Shown: one piece after another, positions 14,562-21,507 of the stretch | How positions within the stretch are numbered: the stretch's first letter is position 1 | Layout: the number at the start of each line of letters is the position of its first letter | DNA from: Ruminococcaceae bacterium UBA6842 | GTDB taxonomy: Bacteria > Bacillota > Clostridia > Oscillospirales > Acutalibacteraceae | Reading direction: 5' to 3' | NCBI GenBank assembly: GCA_002451855.1 | Contig: DKDS01000066.1 | Coordinates: 1,036-24,040 of the forward strand | DNA length: 23,005 nucleotides | Notes under the pieces: model-generated | Databases searched by the model: none | Seen by the model: the letters and a program-made list of their open reading frames with translations, nothing else | What the model was told of the DNA's origin: nothing | Program-made: the position numbers and the translations under genes

Positions 14562-14638
14562 TGGCCCGCCTGAAGGGATTCGAACCCCCGTTCTTCAGAA
14601 TCGGAATCTGCTGCGTTATCCAGCTGCGCCACAGGCGG
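14562..14638 (-). tRNA. tRNA-Arg (anticodon CCG), CCA encoded
   Basis: The minus-strand gene is 77 nt. Acceptor arm CCGCCTG pairs with CAGGCGG, the D arm is GCG/CGC, the anticodon loop TTCCGAT has CCG at positions 34-36 after U33, the T loop is TTCGAAT, and the discriminator G is followed by encoded CCA. The anticodon stem has a possible G-A mismatch at 27-43, and the T stem has two G-U pairs. It reads CGG codons. It is 35 bases after galE with no promoter visible between, so it is probably processed from galE readthrough. Confidence 0.9.
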
Positions 14639-14645
14639 ATATAAT

Positions 14646-14672
14646 GGGGATGAATAATCATCCCCGTTTTTA
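14646..14672 (+). terminator. Hairpin with T-tract on the plus strand between tRNA-Arg and galE
   Basis: GGGGATGA/TCATCCCC (14646-14653 and 14658-14665) with loop ATAA is followed on the plus strand by GTTTTTATT. On the minus strand, where galE is transcribed, no T-run follows. It would therefore stop transcription antisense to galE, or act as a spacer hairpin in a galE-tRNA precursor. Confidence 0.5.
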
Positions 14673-15686
14673 TTAATCTTCGTAACCGTTGGGGTTATTT
14701 TTCTGCCATCTCCATGTGTCTTCGCACATCTCGTCTATTCCGTATTTTGCGGTCCAGCCGAGGACGGTCTTTGCTTTATCTGCGTTTGCGTATACCTCAT
14801 CGGGGTCGCCGGGACGGCGGGGGTCTATAACATAGGGGATTTCAACGCCTGTCGCCTTTACAAAGGCATCACGAAGCTGTAAAACGCTCGTTCCGTTGCC
14901 TGTGCCCAAGTTAAACGCCTCGCAGCCTTTATTTTTAAGAGCCCAATCGATTGCCTTGACATGGCCTACCGCAAGGTCTACCACATGAATATAATCACGG
15001 ACGCCCGTTCCGTCAACAGTCTTATAATCGTTTCCGAAAACATGGAGCTTTTCAAGCTTGCCGACCGCAACCTGTGAGATATAAGGCATAAGATTGTTCG
15101 GAATACCCTTGGGGTCCTCGCCGATAAGTCCGCTTTTATGCGCGCCGATGGGGTTGAAATAGCGAAGCAACGCCACACACCACTCGTTATCTGCTGTGAA
15201 CAAATCGGTAAGAATATGTTCAATGAACAGCTTGGTTCTGCCGTAAGGATTGATTGCGCCGAGGGGCATACCCTCAACAAGCGGCATTTGCGTAGCTACG
15301 CCGTAAACGGTTGCGGAGGAAGAAAATACAATTTTCTTTACATTGAATTCCGTCATAACCTCAACAAGCGAAATGGTATTGATGAGGTTGTTATCATAAT
15401 ACATTATAGGCTCACGGACGGATTCGCCCACAGCCTTGAGACCCGCAAAATGTATGACTGCTTCAATCTTGTTTTCGCTGAAAATCTTTCTTAAGGCTTC
15501 CTTGTTCCGTACATCCTCTTTGTAGAACTTTACGGGCTTCCCGGTGATTTTTTCAACACGCTCAAGCGATTTGCTGTTGCTGTTATCAAGATTGTCTATA
15601 ACAACAACATCGTAACCCGCATTCTGCATTTCAATACAGGTATGGCTTCCTATGAATCCGGCACCGCCGGTAATAAGTATGGACAT
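14673..15686 (-). CDS. galE: UDP-glucose 4-epimerase GalE
   Basis: The 337-residue extended-SDR enzyme interconverts UDP-glucose and UDP-galactose using bound NAD. The NAD-binding GGAGFIGSH is at about 7-15, catalytic Ser/Thr is in SSSATVYG (122-129), and Tyr148 and Lys152 are in YGRTK, in register with E. coli GalE. The C-terminal RPGDPDEVYANADKA is typical. The ATG at 15684-15686 has GGAGGG upstream; an upstream in-frame start eight codons earlier would skip this site. Its own consensus promoter precedes it. It could supply UDP-galactose or UDP-glucose for the glycosyltransferase encoded nearby (inference). Confidence 0.97.
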   Translation of the reverse strand: MSILITGGAGFIGSHTCIEMQNAGYDVVVIDNLDNSNSKSLERVEKITGKPVKFYKEDVRNKEALRKIFSENKIEAVIHFAGLKAVGESVREPIMYYDNNLINTISLVEVMTEFNVKKIVFSSSATVYGVATQMPLVEGMPLGAINPYGRTKLFIEHILTDLFTADNEWCVALLRYFNPIGAHKSGLIGEDPKGIPNNLMPYISQVAVGKLEKLHVFGNDYKTVDGTGVRDYIHVVDLAVGHVKAIDWALKNKGCEAFNLGTGNGTSVLQLRDAFVKATGVEIPYVIDPRRPGDPDEVYANADKAKTVLGWTAKYGIDEMCEDTWRWQKNNPNGYED

Positions 15687-15749
15687 AACTATCCCTCCGT
15701 TAAAAAGCAAATAACTAAAACCTACATAACGGTCTGACCGACCTTGTTA

Positions 15750-15778
15750 ATGATATAACAAAACGGGGTTTTTGTCAA
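15750..15778 (-). promoter_or_regulatory. Promoter of galE
   Basis: Perfect TTGACA (15773-15778), a 17-base spacer and TATCAT (15750-15755) lie on the minus strand. The leader is about 60 bases and contains the small inverted repeat GGTCGGTCAGACC. Confidence 0.85.
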
Positions 15779-15792
15779 GGAAAAAGCTATTA

Positions 15793-15832
15793 TTAAATAA
15801 CATAACAGAGCATATCAAACGATATGCTCTGT
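15793..15832 (-). terminator. Terminator of fba
   Basis: A perfect 12-base stem ACAGAGCATATC/GATATGCTCTGT (15821-15832 and 15805-15816) has loop GTTT. On the minus strand it is followed by TATGTTATTT, an imperfect T-tract. It begins about 18 bases after the fba stop. Confidence 0.72.
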
Positions 15833-15850
15833 CTCATAATTTTTATTGAA

Positions 15851-16714
15851 TTAAGCCTTGTTGACCGAACCGAAAAGCTCCATCTTTTCTTTAACGGTGT
15901 CTTTGATTGCCTGAGCACCGTCAGCAAGAAGCTTTCTCGGGTCAAAGCCCTTGCCCTCGAGGTCCTTGCCGGCTTCAATGTATTTGCGTGTAGCCGCCGC
16001 AAAGGCGAGCTGGCACTCTGTATTAACATTGATTTTTGAAACGCCGAGTGAAATAGCCTTTTTAATCATATCGGCAGGAATACCGGTGCCGCCGTGAAGA
16101 ACGAGGGGCATAGTGCCTGTAAGCTCTTGAATTTCAGCTAAGGTATCGAAACGAAGACCTGTCCAGTTTGCGGGATATTTACCGTGAATATTGCCTATAC
16201 CTGCCGCTAACATTGTAACGCCCAAATCAGCAATCATTTTGCATTCCTTCGGGTCGGCAACCTCGCCGCCGCCGATAACGCCGTCTTCCTCGCCGCCGAT
16301 AGCGCCTACCTCGGCTTCAAGAGAGAGACCTAACTTATTGCAGGTTTCAACAAGCTCTTTGGTTTTGGCAATGTTTTCCTCAATCGGGTAATGCGAGCCG
16401 TCGAACATTATTGAAGAAAATCCGGCTTCTATGCACTTCTTAGCACCTTCGTATGAGCCGTGATCAAGGTGAAGAGCTACCGGAACGGTAATCTTCATTT
16501 CCTCTAACATTCCGTTTACCATACCGACTACGGTTTTATAACCGCACATATATTTTCCGGCACCCTCGGATACGCCGAGGATAACAGGCGACTTAAGCTC
16601 TTCGGCAGTCTGAAGAATAGCCTTTGTCCATTCAAGGTTATTGATGTTGAACTGACCGACGGCATATTTGCCCGCCTTTGCCTTTGTAAGCATTTCCTTT
16701 GCAGATACTAACAT
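15851..16714 (-). CDS. fba: Class II fructose-1,6-bisphosphate aldolase
   Basis: The 287-residue zinc-dependent aldolase cleaves fructose 1,6-bisphosphate to DHAP and glyceraldehyde 3-phosphate in glycolysis. The expected residues are visible: HLDHG with Asp84 and metal ligand His85, NIHG with His177, LHGGTG with His207, and the phosphate-binding NVNTE. The GGEEDGVIGGG loop is the family's flexible segment. Length fits the short class IIB-like Gram-positive form. The ATG at 16712-16714 follows CGGAGGA. It is monocistronic, with its own terminator and a palindrome-bearing promoter region. Confidence 0.96.
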   Translation of the reverse strand: MLVSAKEMLTKAKAGKYAVGQFNINNLEWTKAILQTAEELKSPVILGVSEGAGKYMCGYKTVVGMVNGMLEEMKITVPVALHLDHGSYEGAKKCIEAGFSSIMFDGSHYPIEENIAKTKELVETCNKLGLSLEAEVGAIGGEEDGVIGGGEVADPKECKMIADLGVTMLAAGIGNIHGKYPANWTGLRFDTLAEIQELTGTMPLVLHGGTGIPADMIKKAISLGVSKINVNTECQLAFAAATRKYIEAGKDLEGKGFDPRKLLADGAQAIKDTVKEKMELFGSVNKA

Positions 16715-16750
16715 AACGATTCCTCCGTTGTTAAAAAATTATCTATCTCT

Positions 16751-16779
16751 ATTTTATACCAAAGCTTTGATAAAATCAA
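16751..16779 (-). promoter_or_regulatory. Promoter candidate of fba with overlapping palindrome
   Basis: TTGATT (16774-16779) and TATAAA (16753-16758, extended by TGG) are separated by 15 bases, shorter than ideal. A dyad ATTTTAT..CAAAGCTTTG..ATAAAAT (16751-16776) overlaps the whole element. It could be a repressor operator or the hairpin ending the upstream gene. Confidence 0.55.
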
Positions 16780-16783
16780 GTAT

Positions 16784-17626
16784 TTATTTACCGGGATCCT
16801 CGTTTATTACCTCGGGCGGCAATTCAAGCAGTGCGGGGTTCTTGAGGTATTTGCTGATTTTCCTGAAAGCAAGGGCAAAATAACTGCCCGAGCAGATGCG
16901 TTCGTCCATAACAACTCCGAGCGGCATACATCTTTCAAACACAATTTCACCGTTTTTGCGCTTCGGGACCTCACGCAGGTTGCCGAGCGTTATAAACACG
17001 CTCGTAGTACCGAATTCATAACAGTGATGATATATGTGGTTTGTTCTTATAGAAGCAAGATTTGATATGCACAGGCTGTTGTGGAAAGGGGACATATCAA
17101 TTACCTTTTTCGGCAAAAGACCGTGCTTATCCATAAACTTAAAAATACCTACGCCTACCCGAAGCACACCGGGCGCCCCCAAAAGAATTTTTATCATTTT
17201 TTCGGTGCCGTTCTTTTCGGGAACGTTGCGGTTTTCCGAAACATACTCGTTTATTTTATTGTTGACATCGAATATGGTGTCGGACATATTAAAGTACATT
17301 TTAGACATAGTGCCGTTGTCCATTTCGCCCGATTTAAGTACAACCATAGCCACCGCAAACTCATTTCTCGCATACGGCTTGCAGTTCATAATAAAGCGGT
17401 TTAAAAGGGGAAATTCCGCCGCTGTTCTGAGATACGCGGCAATAATAACCCCCAAATGGCTTATTGCGATGCCCTGCTTGCGTTTTTCGTTAAGGTATTC
17501 CTGAATAGGGTCGTAGGGGATATTAAGTGTGACCATATTCATTGAATCGACCCTTTTGTTCATTACATACGCCGCAACGGTGTACATCGGGTCGGTATTT
17601 CTAAGGCGTTTCCCGTCTGCTCTCAT
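16784..17626 (-). CDS. CoA-acyltransferase-fold protein (2-oxoacid dehydrogenase E2/CAT-like), catalytic motif degenerate
   Basis: The 280-residue product resembles the catalytic domain of E2 acyltransferases and chloramphenicol acetyltransferase, without lipoyl or subunit-binding domains. Recognisable parts are the HHCYEFGTTSVFITLGNL strand region (about 200-217) and the C-terminal PLGVVMDERICSGSYFALAF (about 236-255). The usual active-site DHRxxDG is DERICSG (241-247), so catalytic His and Asp are replaced and classic acyltransfer is doubtful. The start at 17624-17626 has GGAG six bases upstream; a longer frame begins inside the promoter hairpin. It lies downstream of a PAP2 phosphatase and lipid glycosyltransferase. 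Function unknown; a lipid or glycolipid acyl-binding role is a guess. Confidence 0.72.
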   Translation of the reverse strand: MRADGKRLRNTDPMYTVAAYVMNKRVDSMNMVTLNIPYDPIQEYLNEKRKQGIAISHLGVIIAAYLRTAAEFPLLNRFIMNCKPYARNEFAVAMVVLKSGEMDNGTMSKMYFNMSDTIFDVNNKINEYVSENRNVPEKNGTEKMIKILLGAPGVLRVGVGIFKFMDKHGLLPKKVIDMSPFHNSLCISNLASIRTNHIYHHCYEFGTTSVFITLGNLREVPKRKNGEIVFERCMPLGVVMDERICSGSYFALAFRKISKYLKNPALLELPPEVINEDPGK

Positions 17627-17655
17627 CTCAAACTCCGTTCTGTCCTTTAAAGAAC

Positions 17656-17721
17656 AAAAAATTCCCCAAGGGACTGTGGTAAATAGCACTTCGTAAATGA
17701 TACCACAATTCTCGGGGAATT
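17656..17721 (-). terminator. Nested inverted repeat with T-tract after the PAP2 gene
   Basis: Outer arms AATTCCCC/GGGGAATT (17714-17721 and 17660-17667) and inner arms GTGGTA/TACCAC (17701-17706 and 17676-17681) form a two-tier hairpin. It is followed on the minus strand by TTTTTTG. It begins about 30 bases after the PAP2 stop and contains the -10 of the next promoter. Confidence 0.62.
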
Positions 17722-17725
17722 ACAA
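17697..17725 (-). promoter_or_regulatory. Promoter candidate of the E2/CAT-like gene, within the hairpin
   Basis: TTGTAA (17720-17725), a 17-base spacer ending TGG and TATCAT (17697-17702) lie on the minus strand. RNA started here would contain only one side of the palindrome and so would escape the terminator, while readthrough RNA from PAP2 would form it. Confidence 0.6.
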
Positions 17726-17752
17726 TACTTTTTTAACAGTTTGTGAACATTG

Positions 17753-18475
17753 CTATGTTTCCGGCTGCTGGTTGCCCGTCGTTATATCCTTTTTGATTTT
17801 TTCCTTTTTCCGTTTTGCCTTGGCGGACCTTGACGGAAGTATATACGCGAACGGGTAGGCAACGGCGCAAACTGCCAGACCGGCTATAATATCGACTGCG
17901 GAATGCTGCTTTAAAAATACCGTCGATATGCTTATAAGTACGGTTGAAATGACAATGGGAATTTGCAGCGACGGCTTCAAAAGCGGCTTGCATTGCCATG
18001 TTGTGAACAGCACCGCAAACGAGCCGATAACATGAAGCGAGGGACATACATTGGTATTGGTGTCGAAATTATACAGCTTTTTTACTATGTCCACAAATAT
18101 ATTATCACGCAAAAACTCTGTCGGACGCAGCTCCTGCTTATTCGGATACACTATGTAAATTATCGTAGTTATTGTGTAGGTGATAATTATAAAATACATC
18201 AGCTTTTTGAATGCGGGGACATCAAAAAGAAGCGTATAAATGTGTATTCCGGCAAGAAAAACAAACCAAAAATAATAGGGAATAACAAAGTATTCGCAAA
18301 AGGGTATTTTACTGTCAAAGGCGATTTCAACAGTATGATAGGAAAGCTTAAGTCCGCGCTCAAGCAGCAAAAAGGCCAGCCCGTAGACCGGCCAGTAAAG
18401 AAGCAAAAGTAAATGCTTAAACTCGGGGGAGCGGATATTCCCCGGTCTTAATTTTCTGTAATCTACCATATGCAC
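17753..18475 (-). CDS. PAP2-family membrane phosphatase/phosphotransferase
   Basis: The 240-residue product has about six TM helices and the three phosphatase motifs: KQELRP (113-118), CPSLH (144-148) and STVFLKQHSAVD (184-195, with His191 and Asp195). The SLH and KQH variants are like the inositol-phosphorylceramide-synthase-like PAP2 group common in Gram-positives. It probably dephosphorylates phosphatidic acid or a related lipid phosphate, or transfers a head group. A basic Lys-rich C-terminal tail (about 215-232) faces the cytoplasm. It follows the glycosyltransferase by 40 bases. Supply of diacylglycerol to that enzyme is an attractive inference. The ATG at 18473-18475 is chosen, with Met3 as an alternative. 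Confidence 0.88.
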   Translation of the reverse strand: MHMVDYRKLRPGNIRSPEFKHLLLLLYWPVYGLAFLLLERGLKLSYHTVEIAFDSKIPFCEYFVIPYYFWFVFLAGIHIYTLLFDVPAFKKLMYFIIITYTITTIIYIVYPNKQELRPTEFLRDNIFVDIVKKLYNFDTNTNVCPSLHVIGSFAVLFTTWQCKPLLKPSLQIPIVISTVLISISTVFLKQHSAVDIIAGLAVCAVAYPFAYILPSRSAKAKRKKEKIKKDITTGNQQPET

Positions 18476-18515
18476 ACTCTAAATCCTGCCGTATTTCAAG
18501 TTTTTAGGCAATGTA

Positions 18516-19658
18516 TTAATTTTGTTTCGCGGGCGTGACAGGTTTGAACCCTGCCGCACTAAGCACATATTCATATATATACTCGGTTGCGTTGCCCGAA
18601 AATTCCTCGGACAGGGTTTCGGAAATACTTTTAAGCCTGTCGGGATTTTCAAGATAATCGCAGACTGCGTCGCACAGCTCAAGGTCGGTGTCGCGCATAT
18701 CCGCACAGCCGTTATTCAAAAAGAATTCGATATTCCGTGTTTCACAGCCGGGAACCGCGTTTATAAACAGCATCGGGAGTGCCTTGATTGCGGCTTCGGT
18801 AGTGCTTAGTCCCCCCGGCTTTGTAAGAATAAGATCCGCGGCGTCCATATAAAGAGGCATTTTGTTTGTAAAGCCTATTACATGGCAATTTTCAGGCAGT
18901 TGTTTTTTTGTAAGCAGCTTAAAAAGCCTTACATTGCTTCCGCAGATTATTACAAGCGTTGCGTCGGGCGGAAGATATTCCGGCAATTCCTCCGCAAGCG
19001 ATTTTATGGGTCCGCAGCCCATACTTCCGCACATAAGCAGTACGGTTTTTCGATTTTCCGGCAGAGCAAGAGCGCGTCTGGCGGCTTTTTTTTCGGTTTT
19101 CGTGTAAAATGCCTCTCTTACGGGTATGCCCGACGGAACAAGCTTTGATACGGGAAGACCGTTTTCGGCAAATTCCTCAATCAGCCTTTTATGCGGAATA
19201 AAGTACGCGTCCATAGAGGTCTGATTGACCCCCGGTGAGCAGGTATAATCCGTAGCCACAAAGTAGCTCGGCAGCGATACCCTGCACCTGCGTTTAAGCT
19301 CCGTTACCATCATAGCCGAAAAAACATGGGTGCAGATGATTGCGTCATAGCTGTTTTCCGCCAAAAATTCCGAAAGGGAATCGCACCCCTTGGTGACAAG
19401 CTCATATATTAAGGACTCATCGCCGTTTTTCGGGGGATGGTTTTCCTCAAAACGGTAGCTCACTCCAAAGAGCTTCGGCAGTCTTCTGTATATAAATACA
19501 TGACCCTTGCTTATAAGCTTTGATTTTTCGGGCGACCAGAAAGAAAGGGCATCTTTTATATCGCAATCGGCGTTTTGTTTAATAAATTGTTCCTTTATAG
19601 CTTTTGCGGCGGAGTTGTGACCCTCGCCGGTGTTACAGGACAGTATCAGCAAGCGCAC
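18516..19658 (-). CDS. UgtP/MGDG-synthase-type lipid glycosyltransferase (GT28-like)
   Basis: The 380-residue GT-B enzyme opens MRLLILSCNTGEGHNSAA, the family's N-terminal signature. It carries a conserved His111 in ICTHVFSA, SGIPVREAF (about 176-184) and the nucleotide-sugar site TKPGGLSTTEA (279-289). Relatives are processive diacylglycerol beta-glucosyltransferases and plant MGDG synthases, which build glycolipids at the cytoplasmic membrane face, including LTA anchors. The sugar could be glucose or galactose. The start is GTG (19656-19658), overlapping the upstream CrtO-like gene by 26 bases, with GGGAGG some 12 bases upstream, somewhat distant. It is co-transcribed with the acyltransferase before it and the PAP2 gene after it. 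Confidence 0.93.
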   Translation of the reverse strand: MRLLILSCNTGEGHNSAAKAIKEQFIKQNADCDIKDALSFWSPEKSKLISKGHVFIYRRLPKLFGVSYRFEENHPPKNGDESLIYELVTKGCDSLSEFLAENSYDAIICTHVFSAMMVTELKRRCRVSLPSYFVATDYTCSPGVNQTSMDAYFIPHKRLIEEFAENGLPVSKLVPSGIPVREAFYTKTEKKAARRALALPENRKTVLLMCGSMGCGPIKSLAEELPEYLPPDATLVIICGSNVRLFKLLTKKQLPENCHVIGFTNKMPLYMDAADLILTKPGGLSTTEAAIKALPMLFINAVPGCETRNIEFFLNNGCADMRDTDLELCDAVCDYLENPDRLKSISETLSEEFSGNATEYIYEYVLSAAGFKPVTPAKQN

Positions 19659-20130
19659 GGTTGGCTTTTTCCTCCCTTTTAAGAAGTCGTTTTTTAAGCT
19701 TTATCAAATGCGGTCGGTTATACCGCTGTATAAGAATAAACGGTGTGTTCAAAATAATAAAGACCGCTACAAGCAGTATACCTATATAGTTTTTCCAAAT
19801 AAAGTAAATACCAAATGACAGCACGCTTAAGCAGCAGTGTATACATTCGGCTACGCAGGTTTCCTTTATGAGCGCGCCCACACTTTCGCCGGTCGCGCCG
19901 TATGATATTTTTTTAGGCAGCATATCGCGCATAACGCGGCTCATATCCGGAAGCTTTTCTTTCCATTTTTTTATACCTATGCGGTCATATATCTTCCCGT
20001 TTTTTTCGAAACCCATAGGTTTGTACGGGAATTTTTCTTCATTGAACCAGCAACGGGGCAGGGATTCGCCGATATAATGGGCAAGAATTCCGATGACAGC
20101 CACATAAACCACACTTATCAGAAATTTCAT
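19633..20130 (-). CDS. CrtO-family glycosyl-lipid acyltransferase
   Basis: The 165-residue membrane protein matches S. aureus CrtO (glycosyl-4,4'-diaponeurosporenoate acyltransferase) along its length. The matching parts are GFEKNGKIYDRIGIKKWKEK (40-59), KETCVAECIH (89-98) and the C-terminal NTPFILIQRYNRP (128-140). TM helices lie at about 3-20, 97-112 and 115-135. CrtO adds a fatty acid to the sugar of a carotenoid glucoside. No carotenoid genes are in the window, so the acceptor is more likely a glycolipid made by the overlapping glycosyltransferase (inference). The ATG at 20128-20130 follows GGTGGA. It is first in the operon, behind a good promoter. Confidence 0.85.
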   Translation of the reverse strand: MKFLISVVYVAVIGILAHYIGESLPRCWFNEEKFPYKPMGFEKNGKIYDRIGIKKWKEKLPDMSRVMRDMLPKKISYGATGESVGALIKETCVAECIHCCLSVLSFGIYFIWKNYIGILLVAVFIILNTPFILIQRYNRPHLIKLKKRLLKREEKANRALADTVL

Positions 20131-20148
20131 TGGTCCACCGTTCCGTTA

Positions 20149-20200
20149 ATATTAGGCCGGCTGATAACCCCGTAACAGATTATCCGACCGACCCTAATAT
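20149..20200 (-). promoter_or_regulatory. Palindrome at the transcription start of the glycolipid operon
   Basis: ATATTAGG (20193-20200) pairs with CCTAATAT (20149-20156), with additional inner pairing GATAA/TTATC. The distal arm overlaps the last bases of the -10. It could be an operator or a 5'-UTR hairpin just ahead of the ribosome binding site. No T-tract follows. Confidence 0.5.
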
Positions 20201-20227
20201 GATAACATAAAACTTCCGCAGTATCAA
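20199..20227 (-). promoter_or_regulatory. Promoter of the CrtO-like/glycosyltransferase/PAP2 operon
   Basis: TTGATA (20222-20227), a 17-base spacer and TATCAT (20199-20204) lie on the minus strand, about 25 bases past the AraC gene stop. There is no recognisable hairpin terminator for the AraC gene before it. Confidence 0.8.
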
Positions 20228-20251
20228 TAAATATTTTTTAACATTTTTTTC

Positions 20252-21094
20252 TCAGCCGATATTCTTTTTAATTGCGTGATAAAAAGAGCTTGCGGAGTTA
20301 AAGCCGCAGGCAAGAGCCGCCGACTGAACGGTTTCGCCGTTTAAAAGAAGCTCGTACACCCTTTCTATGCGGTATTTCAGTATATATTGGTGGGGAGTGT
20401 AATTGTAATTCCTTTTAAACGCCCTTATAAAATAGCTTTCAGAATACCCGAATTGCTTTGCGAGCATCGGAATGGATATTGTTTCTCTGTAATGCTGATG
20501 AATGTAATTGAGTATTTCCGAAAAATTAATACGCAGCTTATCCGACGACATACTGTAATTCTTTTTAACAAGCGCCGTAAGCAGATTGTCCAACAGATTG
20601 GAATATACATAGGGAGCGATATTGCCGCCTGCGTCCGGCGAATTTGAAAACTTCTTTATTTCGTCAAAGAAATAAAACGCGAGCGGACAGGAATCAAGAA
20701 ATACCGGCACATCGTTCAAAAGCGCCTCCGGGTACTTCGTATTAAAGTGAATGTGCTTGTATTCCCATATGTCTTTTTCGTCGACCCTGTATTCGTGCAG
20801 CAGCCGACAGTCAACAAGCATAACGGAGCCGGGGAGCAGAAGATACTCCTTTTCGTTATATGTGACATGAGCCTGACCGCTCACCGTGAGAATTAATTGG
20901 TAATCGTTACGGTCCTTTCTGCGCGTAATATGTCCGCCGCCTACCGTGTAATGAGCCGCGGCATTAAGGTTAAAGAGAGCGGAACCGTTATATACATTGT
21001 CGGGCAGATTTACAAGAGAAATATTATGGTTCGGAACAGGTATTTTCGTTTGCGAAAGCACTGCTGAAACGGTATTCGGAATCTTTCCCGCCAT
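20252..21094 (-). CDS. AraC-family transcriptional regulator (cupin sensor plus two HTH)
   Basis: The N-terminal part (about 1-150) is an AraC-type cupin sensor, with GGGHITRRKDRNDYQLILTV and VTYNEKEYLLLPGSVMLVD. The C-terminal 95 residues form the double helix-turn-helix, with ISIPMLAKQFGYSESYFIRAFKR and VQSAALACGFNSASSFYHAIKK. Such proteins usually activate sugar or polysaccharide genes on binding a ligand. The ATG at 21092-21094 is chosen because AAGGA lies upstream; a GTG at 21146-21148 would add 18 residues and has no proper site. It is divergent from the GH16 lipoprotein, the most likely target, with candidate operators in between. Confidence 0.93.
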   Translation of the reverse strand: MAGKIPNTVSAVLSQTKIPVPNHNISLVNLPDNVYNGSALFNLNAAAHYTVGGGHITRRKDRNDYQLILTVSGQAHVTYNEKEYLLLPGSVMLVDCRLLHEYRVDEKDIWEYKHIHFNTKYPEALLNDVPVFLDSCPLAFYFFDEIKKFSNSPDAGGNIAPYVYSNLLDNLLTALVKKNYSMSSDKLRINFSEILNYIHQHYRETISIPMLAKQFGYSESYFIRAFKRNYNYTPHQYILKYRIERVYELLLNGETVQSAALACGFNSASSFYHAIKKNIG

Positions 21095-21244
21095 ATAAAA
21101 AATGTCCTTATAACTGTAAACTATTTTGATGTCCGTCTGAAATCCCACCTAAAATACATTTTTTTCGTCACTCAAAAATTATGAAAAATCGTAATTTTTT
21201 TATAAATTCGTGCAAAAAGCCGAATAACGCCTATATCTATATCC

Positions 21245-21273
21245 ATTATACATAAAACTTTTTATAAAATCAA
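21245..21273 (-). promoter_or_regulatory. Promoter of the AraC-family gene
   Basis: TTGATT (21268-21273), a 17-base spacer and perfect TATAAT (21245-21250) lie on the minus strand. The leader is about 145 bases and AT-rich, with one weak hairpin (AAAAATTA/TAATTTTT). Confidence 0.75.
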
Positions 21274-21320
21274 CTTGTTTTTTAATCTAAGCATAATAAT
21301 TATACGAAATTTGACAAAAA

Positions 21321-21401
21321 AGACAACTAATGGAAAATTTGCGGAATTGAGGTCAGTTTTTTTGACTAATTAGTAAATTATTCGAATAGACAACAGACAA
21401 C
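21321..21401 (+). promoter_or_regulatory. Three AGACAAC repeats, candidate AraC-protein operator
   Basis: AGACAAC occurs at 21321-21327 and twice in direct tandem at 21388-21394 and 21395-21401. The outer copies continue with similar TAATG/TTAATG sequence. The tandem pair overlaps the -35 of the GH16 promoter candidate, the position expected for an AraC-type activator. This is in the 359-base divergent gap, which otherwise holds only the two promoters. Confidence 0.55.
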
Positions 21402-21415
21402 TTAATGTGTAAAAT
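21387..21415 (+). promoter_or_regulatory. Promoter candidate of the GH16 lipoprotein gene
   Basis: TAGACA (21387-21392), a 17-base spacer and TAAAAT (21410-21415), each 5/6 to consensus, lie on the plus strand. The predicted leader is about 85 bases. An alternative TTGACA at 21311-21316 has only a poor -10 (AAAATT). Confidence 0.55.
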
Positions 21416-21507
21416 AAAAATGTATCGTTGGATACTTGTGTAAATTGCCGAATATGGTGTTCGTCCGTACGGGCAATTCTCTACAAAAAACCGAAAGGAA
21501 TGATATT

